Assembly (NCBI GenBank): GCA_032433765.1
Contig: JAVIAB010000051.1
Span: forward strand, 81,236,847 to 81,300,846
DNA: 64,000 bases
Reading direction: 5' to 3'
Origin: Megaustenia siamemsis
Lineage: Eukaryota > Mollusca > Gastropoda > Stylommatophora > Ariophantidae
The position numbers were made by a program, and so were the translations under genes. The stretch's first letter is position 1; each line of letters starts with the position of its first letter. Below are positions 11,640-23,316 of this stretch, one piece after another. The notes under the pieces were generated by a model, which was not told the DNA's origin, did no database searches, and saw only the letters and a list, made by a program, of their open reading frames with translations.

Positions 11640-12194
11640 TTAGGCCGCGATTGCCATCCTCCATAAGTTATTGCTAAGCATTTAGATCATCTTGGGTCAC
11701 AAACAAGACGATGAGTTTGAGGTCATCGCCAGTTCCCCATATCTTGTCATGTAGGTTTCTTTCTGTCGGCCATATTTGTGTTCTTATGGCGTTTATAGTG
11801 CTGTGGTCATGTAGTGTATGCTCTGGAGTTTGTTTGGCTGCTCCACAATCTCATGTTGTAACGTCACTAAGTCTTGTCTTGTGTAGATGTGCTCTGAGGC
11901 CACAATGAGATGTTCTGAGTCTGAATATCTTGGTTTGCTCATGTCTGTTAAGTTTGTTTAGGCTGTCATATTCTGGCTCATATTTTCCATGCAACTCCCT
12001 CCATTCTGTTTTCCTAGCTTGCTTCAGGATTGTTTTTATTTCTTTGAAGCTCTGGGGTTGGTTGGACTGTCGAAGGCTTCCACCTGCCTTTGCGAGTTCA
12101 TCATCTGCTTTCTCAGTTCCAGGGATGCCACACAACGTGATGGTATCTACTGCAGAACTAGTTCTGTCTTTTCTGAAAGCGAACATATAAGTAA
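11640..12194 (-). pseudogene. RNase H end and C-terminus of a LINE
   Basis: The minus-strand frame reads GIPGTEKADDELAKAGGS (the last RNase H motif, His replaced by the loss of upstream sequence). It continues with HEQTKIFRLRTSHCGLRAHL, a stop where a Cys would be expected, DCGAAKQTPEHTLHDHS and RTQIWPTERNLHDK. The Cys-rich CxCG...TxEH block after RNase H is usual in I/Jockey-type LINE C-termini. It is a different family from the RNase H LINE at 12.5 kb. Catalytic Asp/Glu residues upstream are missing. Confidence 0.75.
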
Positions 12195-12196
12195 AT

Positions 12197-12309
12197 ACAG
12201 TAAAGAGCCCCATCACAAGTTGCGTATAGGGAGTATGGTGTTATTGACCATAATTTGTATAGACCTTCGGCACATGATTTTTGGGGTAATGTGGTCGGTT
12301 TTACTCCAG
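12197..12309 (-). mobile_element. SINE1 3' fragment
   Basis: Matches the SINE1 3' half in minus orientation (gcgtatagggagtatggtg, ttcggcacatgatttttgg, gtaatgtggtcggt). The promoter head is missing. It lies between two RNase H LINE fragments. Confidence 0.85.
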
Positions 12310-12465
12310 TGCAAAGCGCAAATATGTTCTTCATTTTATGGATGAGTCTGTCCTATTTTGGGCTTGGCATGACTTTACTTTGCATCGGATTGCCACCTAA
12401 AAATGAAAGTGAAAACTACAGTGGGCCCGAGTCCATGTGACCGCATAGCCAAGGAGCATTAGTCA

Positions 12466-13612
12466 TTAGTCATTAGTCGAAAGATCATCCTCCTTGCACA
12501 AGGGGCATACCCATAAGTGCTCCGATTTCCTTTCGAGTAAATTCACAAGTGTGTGACGGCTGATCGTGCCGGTTCGCAGTTGGTTAACCATACACCTCTG
12601 GCGTCCTGAAAAATGTTCGCTCTTAGCTGTGCCAAGCCTTACGCGACTATGCGTTAGTCTCGCCATTGCGTTTGAATCCTTGTCGTCTCGAGAGTCTGCT
12701 ACTCTTCCCGCCTCGCGGATTGCGTGTAAAATGTCCGCGTTGTCCATGGCGTTGCCATCTGAAATTTTAGCCTTTTCAGCAAGCTTGTCAGCTCGTTCGT
12801 TCCCTTGCACTCCAGAGTGGCCAGGTACGTAGATGAAGACGATTTCTTTTAAAGTTGACAGCTGCAGGGACTTCAACCACTCTCTTCGCCTCCACCCAGC
12901 CTCAACCTTCTTAAGCATACTCATGGAATCACTGAGAAAACATACTCCTGCGAAAGACTGTGTTTCGAGCCATGTCATTGCCTTAGTGACTGCTAAAACC
13001 TCCACTGTCATGCTGCTCGTTTGCGAAAAAGCACCACTATCCTCATGCACCATTTGCCCTTTCACCTGCGCTGTATATGCCCATGAACATCGTTTATTTC
13101 GTACAACCGAACCATCTGTGTAGATAATAATATTGCCGGACGTTACGTTTTCTTTGATTAAGGCCTGAATCTTATCCTCTACGACCTTGGGATTCATCGT
13201 TCTACATTCTTTATTCAGTGTTATGCAGACTTTGATAGTAATTGTAGAAATGTCATTTGGCCACTGCCGCCATTCTTCACCACGCTGCAAGTCATTTAGC
13301 ATGCACACCTTTTGAATGGATTTCTCTGCCCTGCCCATCCACGACTGGCCTCGCTCGAGTCTATCACCTTTTGGCGCTAGCGCTACAGAATTTAAAGGAT
13401 GTCTTTCATCAGCAAGAATGTTCAGAAAAGCGCGTGCTCTACACAACTCGATTCTACTTTCTATGGTTGGAATGTCAAGTAGGTATCTTAACGCTCTGCA
13501 TGACGTGTCTCTAGTGCAGCCAAGAATAATGCGCATAGCCTCGTTCTGAATTTTTTCGAGCCTCTCTAACTGAAGTTTGCTGAGAGTTTGAATCGCCAAA
13601 GCGTATTCTAGA
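12466..13612 (-). pseudogene. LINE ORF2 C-terminal half with intact RNase H
   Basis: A minus-strand open frame begins inside the neighbouring 33-bp array; the retroelement part starts at 13612 (residue ~91 of the 475-codon frame). It reads the end of the RT thumb region (LERLEKIQNEAMRIILGC, then CRALRYLLDIPTIESRIEL) and a full RNase H domain. Visible catalytic residues are Asp260 in IIYTDGSV, Glu298 in TVEVLAV, Asp322 in FLSDSMSML, and His359 with Asp369 in GHSGVQGNERADKLAE. It ends with a Cys pair (WVCPLCKEDD). It is 5'-truncated, so RT and endonuclease are absent. A smaller relative lies at 60.2 kb. The domain order fits I/Jockey-type LINEs. Confidence 0.85.
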
Positions 13613-13650
13613 ACAGCAACTTTCTTCTTCTCATGATGTGCCCGAAAAAT
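13613..13650 (-). mobile_element. Short LINE-A fragment at the array edge
   Basis: The reverse complement (aacatttttcgggcacatca, then tgagaagaagaaag) equals 15246-15279 of the plus-strand LINE-A copy on the far side of the second array. It is fused directly to the RNase H LINE on one side and to the 33-bp array on the other. Confidence 0.75.
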
Positions 13651-13887
13651 GTTAGAGAGGACAAGTGTACGGTGTGGTATAAGTCTAGAGAGGACAAGTG
13701 TACGGTGTGGTATAAGTCTAGAGAGAACAAGTGTACGGTGTGGTATACGTCTAGAGAGGACAAGTACACGGTGTGGTATACGTCTAGAGAGAACAAGTGT
13801 ACGGTGTGGTATACGTCTAGAGAGAACAAGTGTACGGTGTGGTATAAGTCTAGAGAGGACAAGTGTACGGTGTGATATAAGTCTACG
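13651..13887 (+). repeat. 33-bp tandem array, first (plus) block
   Basis: About 7 copies of a 33-bp unit (agagaggacaagtgtacggt, gtggtataagtct). Because 33 is divisible by three and the unit has no stops, frames stay open on both strands and give an 11-residue repeat. These frames are not supported as genes. Confidence 0.95.
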
Positions 13888-14181
13888 TTTCAAGGAGCAT
13901 TAATATTGTTAAAGCGCATACGAAAGTACTCCCTGAGTGGCTTGACTTTTTCTTGTATATACTGCTGGACTGGTCAACAATATTTTTGTAGAAATGCTAT
14001 TCTAACGAAAAACAAACCTGATTTTGAATGTCGATATAGCTACAAAAACACATTACCTTTACTATCTAGCTTAGATAATCAAAACCTTTAACATATTCGC
14101 TTCTAAACTTGTCTACTATGTTATTACCACTTCCCGTGAAGTCTTTAACTTTGCACTTGTTCTATAAATCTTTCTGATTGT
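13888..14181. other. Spacer between the inverted arrays
   Basis: About 290 bp of non-repeat DNA. No gene is recognised. Confidence 0.6.
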
Positions 14182-15070
14182 CCTCGCTAGACTTATATCA
14201 CACCATACACTTGTCCTCTCTAGACTTATACCCCACCGTGTACTTGTCCTCTCTAGACTTATACCACACTCTGTTCTTGTCCTCTCTAGACTTATATCAC
14301 ACCCTACACTTGTCCTCCCCAGACTTATACCACACCGTGTACTTGTCCTCTCTAGACTTATATCATACCGTACACTTGTCCTTTCTAGACTTAAACCACA
14401 CCGTGTACTTGTCCTCTCTAGACTTATATCACACCGTGTACTTGTCCTCTCTAGACTTATATCACACCGTACACTTGTTCTCTCTAGACTTATATCACAC
14501 CGTGCACTTGTCCTCTCTAGACTTATATCACACCGTACACTTGTCCTCTCTAGACTTATACCACACCGTACACGTGTCCTCTCTAGACTTATACCACACC
14601 GTACACGTGTCCTCTCTAGACTTATACCACACCGTGCACTTGTCCTCTCTAGACTTATACCACACCGTACACGTGTCCTCACTAGACTTATACCACACCG
14701 TGTACTTGTCCTCTCTAGACGTATATCACACCGTACACTTGTCCTCTCTAGACTTATACCACACCGTGTACTTGTCCTCTCTAGACGTATATCACACCGT
14801 ACACTTGTCCACTCTAGACTTATACCACACCGTACACTTGTTCTCTCTAGACGTATACCACACCGTACACTTGTTCTCTCTAGACGTATACCACACCGTG
14901 TACTTGTCCTCTCTAGACGTATACCACACCGTACACTTGTTCTCTCTAGACTTATACCACACCGTACACTTGTCCTCTCTAGACTTATACCACACCGTAC
15001 ACTTGTCCTCTCTAGACTTATACCACACCGTGTACTTGTTCTCTCTAGACGTATATCACAGCGTACACTA
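14182..15070 (-). repeat. 33-bp tandem array, second (inverted) block
   Basis: About 27 copies of the same 33-bp unit in the opposite orientation (ctagacttataccacaccgt, acacttgtcctct). Variants alternate cttata/cgtata and gtacac/gtgtac. The 297-codon plus frame and the 188-codon minus frame are consequences of the period. Confidence 0.95.
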
Positions 15071-15204
15071 ATACCTAAAACCTTATGTTAGATTCGAGTC
15101 TTTGCTATTTACCTCTAAGACTGATTTCAGACCTTTCAACTGCTTTAGACCTCGAGGTTTTGAAAATTAATTACAGACTTCTTTAAATTTAAACATAACA
15201 CTTA

Positions 15205-15478
15205 ACCAAAAAGGGAACTCCTAAGAAATATCAGAAAGAAACAATCAACATTTTTCGGGCACATCATGAGAAGAAGAAAGTTGCAATTCTTGGTTACAAC
15301 TGGCAAGATACAGGGAAAGAGATCGCAGACGACAAAGAGAGAAAATACTAGATAGCTTAGTGCCTTAGGATGGAAAACAGTTAACAATAGAACTGATACG
15401 ATGCACTGTGGATAGAAGATTGCGGAAGGACATGGTCACCTACGCCAACCGGTATGGCACATGATGATAATGATGAGT
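15205..15478 (+). mobile_element. LINE-A 3' end with GAT-type tail
   Basis: Reads LLRNIRKKQSTFFGHIMRRR-type sequence, LQFLVTTGKI, then [20 protein letters not shown] and a tail tgatgataatgatga. It is truncated at 5', with frameshifts. It is the mirror partner of the 38-bp piece at 13613. Confidence 0.85.
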
Positions 15479-16740
15479 CCATAGGCAAATATAAATGGCT
15501 ATGCTTAGTCTCTAAACCTTGCTCCTGGTCTCTACAATTATTAAACTTTGAATCTTTCTCTTCAGCTGTGAAATACACACTGGAGCTCTTAGCATCTCAG
15601 TCCTGCTAGTTACCTCAAATCAAAGCAACTAAATTTTGAACACTATTTTTGGCCTTTTAACCCTTCACTAAATCAATTCGTCTCCTCGACGCTGAAAGGC
15701 AGATGAGGAAGGAAAGAAGAAGACTAAATCAACTTTTCTGTTTACCTCAAAACATTGCTCCTGAACTCTCAACATCTAAACCCTGTCTATCAATACGGAC
15801 GTCTTACATTATTGATGGCAGATTCAACTCAGACTCAACTCTTGTCTTGGCGTCTGGACCCAGCTCTTTCATTTTATTTTTTGTAATTTTTTTAAATTCA
15901 AAAAAACTAATAGGCCGAAACACTTGCTCGACGAGTACTTTTCTGATGATCAGATTGCCTCTAGCTACTGTTCTCTGTAAAAGTTTCCTATCATTGTCAA
16001 TCTCACAACCCTTCTCTTGAAATCTTTTAGTTTAAGATTTATTTATTGACTTCCAAACTCATTGAACTCTTGAGCTATATACACATCTCTGTTTCTCTAT
16101 CTGCCTATCTCTCTCACCTCTCGACCTCTAACCTTGAACTATTGACCTATAATCCTACCCTTCAAGAAAAATTAGAAGGTATAAAAAAAAAAAAAAACCT
16201 ATTGTCTCTAAACCGCGTTCTTGACCTTTTAACCCCGCTCATCCACTGTCAAAGACTAGGCACGTGTGTTGGAAACTAACTTCCTGTGTCTGTGCGCGCG
16301 TTTCATGAACCAAGTCTAAGCGATGATTAGATCGCTTGTGCGCTACGCCTCAAGATGTTATAACCCATCGATTTTTGTTCCCGTTGACTTTCGTGCGTGT
16401 GTAAACATCCTTGCCCCGACTTTTCTTGGAAATGACACGCCGCTAAAAAGAACATTTAACACTGTAGGCCAAAGAAAGAAATAGCTCACTGAGAAGTGTG
16501 TTTCATTTATACTTGGGTTGTTATATTGAAGAGGTTTTCCATTTTGCTTCTTTATCTTTTCAAATAATTACTTTGACTTATACACTACGCGATCATTGAG
16601 CATACAGTCTTTATTTCTGATTCATAAGTAAACATCAAGATATGGATATAGTACGAAATGTAAATGCGGGCGCGCGCACGCATGCACACACGAGCAAGGC
16701 AGTAAAATTAACATTATTGATGGCATGTATCTTCCCGATA
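15479..16740. other. Unrecognised DNA with weak ctctaaacctt-like recurrence
   Basis: Phrases such as gtctctaaaccttgctcctg, tgctcctgaactctcaacat and ctctaaccttgaactattga recur loosely, suggesting a very decayed repeat. The 105-codon frame at 15703-16020 has no domain. No gene is supported. Confidence 0.45.
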
Positions 16741-17215
16741 GCAACATCATCATCATCATCATCATCATCATCATTGAGTGCCTTCTCTGCAACGAAGGTT
16801 GGCTACCATGGATCGCAATTCTACTCTGTTTCTTGCTTTGATGGTGCAGGCTGTCATAGATTAACTTGTCCATCTTTTGATGTTACTCGTCCATGTTAGT
16901 CTTGGTCTGCCTCTTTTACCTTGTATTTTCCCTTCCAATATTACTTTTAGTAGGCTGTTTTGTCTTTTAACATGCCCCAAAAATATTTCATTTGTCTTGT
17001 CTTAATTGTATTTAGTAGTTCTCTTTTTATTTTCAGTTTTAAAACTTCATCGTTTGTTATCTTTTCTTTCCATCCAATTCTACCGATTCTTCTATAAATC
17101 CACATTTCAAAGGCTTCAATTTTCTGTTCTGTTTTCTTGTCTAATGTCCATGTTTCTGCACCATACAGGAATATTGAGAAGATGTAACATATGGTTGTGA
17201 ACCATTGACAATCTC
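16741..17215 (-). mobile_element. LINE-C C-terminal end with (GAT)n tail
   Basis: On the minus strand: FLYGAETWTLDKKTEQKIEA, FEMWIYRRIGRIGWKEKITN, DEVLKLKIKRELL and RQMKYFWGML. Then KRGRPRLTWTSNIKR-like sequence continues down to the tail. The tail is a (GAT)n run, read as (ATC)n on plus at 16745-16774. Relatives are at 49.0, 54.8 and 56.3 kb. Confidence 0.82.
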
Positions 17216-17570
17216 GCAAACAGCAAAGAAACAAATCGATTCATTGGAAACAAAATGCTGAAGAAAAATCACTAAGATACCTTGGATAATGAAAATGAGC
17301 AATGAAGACGTATTAAAAGACTAAAACATTAAACAGAACTGGCTTGTAAGCACCATTATACAGAGGCAATTAAAATAGTATTTTTAAACAAGTAAAAGGA
17401 CACAGCGGGCTGGAAACACGAATAATGGAAGGCATGGTTCTATGACAACGAGACAAGGGCAGACCAAGGTGAAGGTGGTTTAAAGACATCAAAAATACTT
17501 GAACATGACAAGAGAAGCAGTGGGAAATCTGGCCAAAGACAATTTCTTTCAGACGTGTTGTGGGGTAAAT
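17216..17570 (+). mobile_element. LINE-K C-terminal fragment
   Basis: Degenerate plus-strand coding: MKMSNEDVLKRLNIKQNWLV, IIQRQLKYYGH, RQGQTKVKVV and LNMTREAVGNLAKDNFF. This is the usual block order of a LINE C-terminus, with several frameshifts. It directly abuts LINE-C in opposite orientation. Confidence 0.65.
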
Positions 17571-17706
17571 GCAACGTTCTTCAGAAAACATTCAGTCATG
17601 AGAGCAGCTGTCCAGTAAAGCAGCATCCAGCATGATACTAACATATTACCATACTTCTAACGCATGATTGCTTGCTTGTCAGTCGTCTGTGAAAACGAAA
17701 AAAAAA

Positions 17707-17708
<2 letters not shown>

Positions 17709-17744
<36 letters not shown>
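17709..17744. repeat. (TA)n microsatellite
   Basis: 36 bp of pure TA. Confidence 0.97.
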
Positions 17745-17746
<2 letters not shown>

Positions 17747-18170
17747 TGCCTAGGCGTGTTTGGCAAAACAAAAGAAACTGCAAAGAAAGGCCGCAGTTTA
17801 CAACGCCTGCATCATCAGTATCCTCTTGTATAGCAGCATGTATATTCATGAACAACTTATGCAAATCAAGAGAGAAAGCTAAATACATTACATCTACACG
17901 CTGCTCAAACAAAGTAGGCTACACAGGCTTGGCTACTTACACAATTTGAAAAGACGGCCGCTTACCAAAATATATGAATCACGGACAACTAGCAAATTGC
18001 AAAAGAACTAGGCGGCGCGCAAAACTATGATTTACTGATATATGTAAACGAGACATGAAGACACCAAACATGGGAAGATATCTTCTGCGAAGACATCGCT
18101 GCAGACCGCCATCTTTGGAAGCACACACTAAAGCTCCAACTCAAGCTAGAAACAGACAGATCCATAGAAA
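17745..18170 (+). mobile_element. LINE-J C-terminal fragment
   Basis: Readable blocks are PRRVWQNKRNC, KAAVYNACIISILLYSS, then after a gap YVNET, TWEDIFCEDIAADRHLWKHT and LKLQLKLE. The D-x-A-x-DR-x-xW pattern followed by xLK is a common LINE end. It ends in an A-rich run (18165-18180). Confidence 0.65.
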
Positions 18171-18597
18171 AAAAAAATAATTCACGAGGAAAGAAAAGAA
18201 AGAATAACATTTTTGTTCATGACTTTAATCTATCTACATCTTTATATTTATCTAACATTGAATATATTATATATGAATTTTAAGATCATTAGACAGGCAA
18301 TTAGATTTCACCAATGCCAAGATGATACAAGACATGTAAATATAATATGGTTAGATGATAATTTACACTAATCAAATTGAGAGTGACGTACTGTGCGGCG
18401 CAGCGTACACGATCGAAATTGGCATGGCGGATGGTGTGTTGAACCTTACGGAAAGAGTTACACATCAGTTGAACAGTCCGAGTGTCCTATGTTTGTAAGT
18501 TTGTTAAAGGCATTTGAGACAACGCGATACGGGTCATAATTTCAATTGTTGCATTTTCATTCCGTGGCATCTTGCGCTCTAGATAAATGAAGTGGAT
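18171..18597. other. Unrecognised unique DNA
   Basis: No repeats, domains or tRNA-like heads are seen. Confidence 0.5.
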
Positions 18598-19811
18598 AAA
18601 TTGTGTCGGTAAAAATCTATGATTTAAAGTGGATAACTTTTGTAGCAATTCTATTTTAAATTTTATATCATTAATTGTGTCGGTAAAAATCTATGATTTA
18701 AAGTGGATAACTTTTGTAGCAATTCTATTAAAAATTTTATATCATTAATTGTTTCGGTAAAAATCTATGATTTAAAGTGGATAACTTTTGTAGCAATTCT
18801 ATTTTAAATTTTATATAATTAATTGTGTCGGTAAAAATCTATGATTTAAAGTGGATAACTTTTGTAGCAATTCTATTTTAAATTTTATATCATTAATTGT
18901 GTCGGTAAAAATCTATGATTTAAAGTGGATAACTTTTGTAGCAATTCTATTTTAAGTCGTATGTCATTGATTGTGTCGGTAAAAATCTATGATTTAAAGT
19001 GGATAACTTTTGTAGCAATTCTATTATAAGTTGTATGTCATTGATTGTGTCGGTAAAAATCTATGATTTAAAGTGGATAACTTTTGTAGCAATTCTATTT
19101 TAAGTTGTATGTCATTGATTGTGTCGGTAAAAATCTATGATTTAAAGTGGATAACTTTTGTAGCAATTCTATTATAAGTTGTATGTCATTGATTGTGTCG
19201 GTAAAAATCTATGATTTAAAGTGGATAACTTTTGTAGCAATTCTATTTTAAGTTGTATGTCATTGATTGTGTCGGTAAAAATCTATGATTTAAAGTGGAT
19301 AACTTCTGTAGCAATTCTATTTTAAATTGTATGTCATTGATTGTGTCGGTAAAAATCTATGATTTAAAGTGGATAACTTTTGTAGCAATTCTATTTTAAG
19401 TTGTATGTCATTGATTGTGTCGGTAAAAATCTATGATTTAAAGTGGATAACTTTTGTAGCAATTCTATTTTAAGTTGTATGTCATTGATTGTGTCGGTAA
19501 AAATCTATGATTTAAAGTGGATAACTTTTGTAGCAATTCTATTATAAGTTGTATGTCATTGATTGTGTCGGTAAAAATCTATGATTTAAAGTGGATAACT
19601 TTTGTAGCAATTCTATTTTAAGTTGTATGTCATTGATTGTGTCGGTAAAAATCTATGATTTAAAGTGGATAACTTTTGTAGCAATTCTATTATAAGTTGT
19701 ATGTCATTGATTGTGTCGGTAAAAATCTATGATTTAAAGTGGATAACTTTTGTAGCAATTCTATTTTAAGTTGTATGTCATTGATTGTGTCGGTAAAAAT
19801 CTATGATTTGT
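18598..19811. repeat. 74-bp tandem array with dimeric sub-structure
   Basis: Sixteen complete 74-bp units, starting at 18601, 18675, 18749 and so on, plus a 27-bp partial unit. Core: gtgtcggtaaaaatctatga, then tttaaagtggataac and ttttgtagcaattctatt. The core is almost invariant and variation sits in the last ~24 bp. Units 1-4 end ttttatatcattaa and later units gttgtatgtcattga. Units 5-9 and 13-16 alternate ctatttta/ctattata, giving a 148-bp higher-order period. Confidence 0.97.
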
Positions 19812-19879
19812 ATCCATGTTGATCTGGGTTCCTATTTGTTCTGCTGAGTTAGGGAAAGAGTAGATCTACATTTCATGTT

Positions 19880-20148
19880 GAGTATCCGAGTATACTTCAG
19901 TGGTTAGTAGTAAACTGGACTACAAAGGACAAGATGAAGGGTTCGATCCCAACCGACAGCTTCCGGGTTCACCCAGCCTTAAATTGGTACCGGATTTTTT
20001 TTTCTGGGAAAGTAAAGCGGCACGGGCATAATACCGACCACATTACCCCAAAAATCATGTGCCGAAGGTCTATAAAAATTATGGTCACTAACAACATATT
20101 CCCTGTACGCCACTTGGCGTGACGGGACTTTTTACTTTTTTTTTTTTA
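19880..20148 (+). mobile_element. SINE1 copy, mutated head
   Basis: The A-box region is degraded (gtatacttcagtggttagta). The B box gggttcgatccc is intact. The body, hairpin cgccacttggcg and a T-run tail are present. No clear target-site duplication was seen. Confidence 0.9.
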
Positions 20149-20359
20149 ATTAGTTCGAGGTCTTCTCATATAGTATGATTCATCTCAGTGGATTCTAAAG
20201 TGTTCGCTGCGCCAACTTCTAGGGCCGCCTAAAACTTTCACTGTTACAACTTTTCGCGCCTGGGATATTGTGAGTGCTCTCGATGGTTAGAAGTAATAGA
20301 TTTACTACATCCACAACTTTTCACTATGTAAAGCAATGATAAATGCAAATAACATATAC
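20149..20359. other. Spacer
   Basis: Nothing recognised. Confidence 0.4.
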
Positions 20360-20757
20360 TCATTATGTATTTTTCTAAGAGGTGAAATTATTATTGTGTG
20401 TTTATGTATTTTCTCAGTTGGTGAAATGATTATTGTGTGTTTATGTATTTTCTCAGTTGGTGAAATGATTATTGTGTGTTTATGTATTTTCTCAGTTGGT
20501 GAAATGATTATTGTGTGTTTATGTATTTTCTAAATTGCTAAAATGATTATCGTATGTTTATGTATTTTCTGAGTTGGTGAAATGATTATCGTGTGTTTAC
20601 GTATTTTCTGAGTTGGTGAAATGATTATTGTATGTTTATGTATTTTCTGAGTTGGTGAAATGATTATCGTGTGTTTACGTATTTTCTGTGTTGGTGAAAT
20701 GATTATCGCGTGTTTATGTATTTTTTGAGTTGGTGAAATGATTAATGTGTGTTTATG
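20360..20757. repeat. 39-bp tandem array
   Basis: About ten copies of a 39-bp unit (gttggtgaaatgattattgt, gtgtttatgtattttctca), more diverged at both ends. A 65-codon frame across it is a by-product of the 13-codon period. Confidence 0.95.
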
Positions 20758-20850
20758 AAGAATTGTGAAAATGCCATTTGTTGTTGTTGTTGTTGTTTTT
20801 ACATTAAATCACTTGTATAATCTTTATCGTAACTGAACTTCATTGATATT

Positions 20851-21177
20851 CCTTGTTGGTCTTGAGTCAAGACGCCGGCCTCGAGACAGAGAGGTTGTGG
20901 GTTAAAATCCTGGCTGCACCGTTTGGGATTTTTATTTATGATTTCTCTCTGCGGCAATCACCCCTGGTCTTAGCAGCGAGGCCCGGCTTGAAACGTCAAT
21001 TACTCATGGACGGATAAAATATGAGTACCTCCGAAGTCGGAGTTATTTGCCTGTGCGGCGAGGGATCCCTGTGCACAGGCTGCCGGGGAAAAATTGATTA
21101 ACACGTCAAATGCAGTCCCTAGTCTCGAGGGACTTCTTCGTCAGAGGTAAAAAGATTGCGAACGAAAAAAAAAAAAA
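20851..21177 (+). mobile_element. SINE2 copy
   Basis: A second tRNA-derived SINE family: head with gttggtcttgagtcaagac, B box gggttaaaatcc, and body gatttctctctgcggcaa, agcccggcttgaaacgtc and gtgcggcgagggatccctgt. It ends gtcagaggtaaaaagattgc and an A-run. The other copy at 38.27 kb has a better B box. Confidence 0.88.
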
Positions 21178-21248
21178 CATTTATATGCCTAAAATAACCC
21201 ACCCAAACATAAATCCCAGAATCAGAGCTTACCAGACTTATATGATCG

Positions 21249-21475
21249 ATGTACAAAGGACAAGAGGTAGGGTTTGATCCCAACCGACGGCTTCCGGGTT
21301 CACCCAGCCTTAAATGGGTACCGGATTCTTTTTTCTGGGAAAGTAAAGCGGCACGGGCGTAATACCGACCACATTACCCCAAAAATCATGTGCTGAAGAT
21401 CTGTAAAATGTATGGTCACTAACACCATGTTCCCTATACGCCACTTGGCGTGACGGGGGCTTTTTATTTTACTTA
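21249..21475 (+). mobile_element. SINE1, 5'-truncated
   Basis: Starts at gtacaaaggacaagaggtag, so the A box is missing. The B box is gggtttgatccc. The body, hairpin and T-rich end are intact. Confidence 0.9.
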
Positions 21476-21957
21476 CTTTCATACCATAACACCCTACATA
21501 AATAGGACAATTACAAAGGTTTACAAAAGTAGTCTTTGTTGTTATCGAACCCTATATTTCGCCGCATTTCCTATCGATGAAAGATACGTCATTGCCATTC
21601 ATCTGGCTGTTCATTCCCATACTGATCTCCGGGTACACCCCACCTGCACAACCTGGCTGACAAGCTAAACAGCCACTTTCACTCGACTCTTCACTTTTTT
21701 CACGCTATACACAAGTGACACATTTTAGTTTAAAAAAAAAAAAAAAAAACTACATGTACTCCGACGCTCCTCTTCTTTTTTGTAGAAAAACAAACTAGGT
21801 CTAAGACGTAAACAGGAAAAAGATGTCAATGGCTGGCCAGAATGACAAAAGTCAAAGCGATTGGAACTTGTTACAGCACCGAACCGTACAACATGAGGTG
21901 TCATTACCTTCACATGCTGACTGCATCTGACTTTAGAGACCTAGTGTTTTATCCTCT
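21476..21957. other. Spacer, nothing recognised
   Basis: Contains an 18-A run at 21733-21750. No domain was seen. Confidence 0.4.
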
Positions 21958-22379
21958 CTTTAGACCAGGGATGTTCAACCTTTTGGGTTTTCTGGGCCAC
22001 AAGAAGAATTGTGTTTGGCCACGAAACAAACTCTAATGATAGTTGATGAGCATTAAAAGGTTCGTGGATAATTTTCGTGACATCTTCTGTGACAGTATTC
22101 AAATCATAATAAAGGGATGCTTGCTGTGTAAGACAGATATAATGCTTGATCATAATATCCGTTTGCGATTGCTATAAGAAAATGTACTTATCTAAGTAAT
22201 AAAACTTCATTATTACACAAATATTTTGTTACCATAAACAAACAAGAAAAGTGAACATCAAAAAACGAGTGGGCTGTTTGATAAACTAATGGATCGGTGT
22301 GCAACCAATACCAGACTAGTCTCTAGACAATTACAATAAGAAAACGAAATCACTTCCGTGATTAAGTGTGTTAGACGAA

Positions 22380-22720
22380 TGACAATAAACAACCTCAGAG
22401 ATAAGGTCAGAAATGAATAACTAAGCTGGGAGTGATTCCCACCATATAATACATAAGAAACAACAGATAAGAAGGTTTGGCAACGTGATAAGACAGAAAG
22501 ATAAAATATAAAAAAAAACGCACCTTTAATAAACGTTGCGAAAACACCAGACTCAATGGCTGATCACGAAAAGAAGGATTGATAGAATATTAGAAACTGT
22601 AGGAAATATTTAACAGCAGCAGAGGTCAACAGTATAGCATTTAAAAAAAACCCGCAAATGATATCTCCAGTCGACGATGGAAGGTAAATAAGGAAAGAAA
22701 GAAGAAGTAAGATGCATGAG
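22380..22720 (+). mobile_element. LINE-H fragment within the hAT
   Basis: Degenerate coding similar to 6.97-7.19 kb: NKRCENTRLNG, SRKRRIDRILETVG and an end rich in aagaaag. Frames are heavily broken. Confidence 0.6.
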
Positions 22721-22796
22721 CATCTGGTTCGAGGGAAGTAGCTGCAGTCCTTAGTAATTCCTCATGGTACTCATATAAATAATGCTTTGGTTCCAA

Positions 22797-23316
22797 TAAT
22801 ACTCATAGTGTGTTGGTTGTTCACAGATGTAGGTGCTGTCGAATAGTGAAGAGATGAACAGTGTTACTCTTAGTTTGTTGGTTGTTCACAGATGTAGGTG
22901 CTGTCGAATAGTGAAGACATGAACAGTGTTACTCTTAGTTTGTTGGTTGTTCACAGATGTAGGTGCTGTCGAATAGTGAAGACATGAACAGTGTTACTCT
23001 TAGTCTGTTGGTTGTTCACAGATGTAGGTGCTGTCGAATAGTGAAGACATGAACAGTGTTACTCTTAGTTTGTTGGTTGTTCACAGATGTAGGTGCTGTC
23101 GAATAGTGAAGACATGAACAGTGTTACTCTTAGTTTGTTGGTTGTTCACAGATGTAGGTGCTGTCGAATAGTGAAGACATAAACAATGTTACTCTTAGTT
23201 TGTTGGTTGTTCACAGATGTAGGTGCTGTCGAATAGTGAAGACTTGGACAATGTTACTCTTAATTTGTTGGTTGTTCACAAATGTACGTACTTCCGAATA
23301 TTGAAGTCTTGAACAA
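22797..23316 (-). repeat. 65-bp minisatellite made from transposase coding
   Basis: Eight copies of a 65-bp unit (ttggttgttcacagatgtag, gtgctgtcgaatagtgaaga, catgaacagtgttactctta). The last, diverged copy (23266-23330) is still the hAT transposase: on the minus strand it reads ALFKTSIFGSTYICEQPTN. The repeats therefore amplify that segment. They lie between the transposase C-terminus and the element's 3' end. Confidence 0.9.

Noticed and set aside
14116..15071. 188- and 297-codon repeat frames
   Set aside because: They follow from the 33-bp period, with no unique sequence at the ends.
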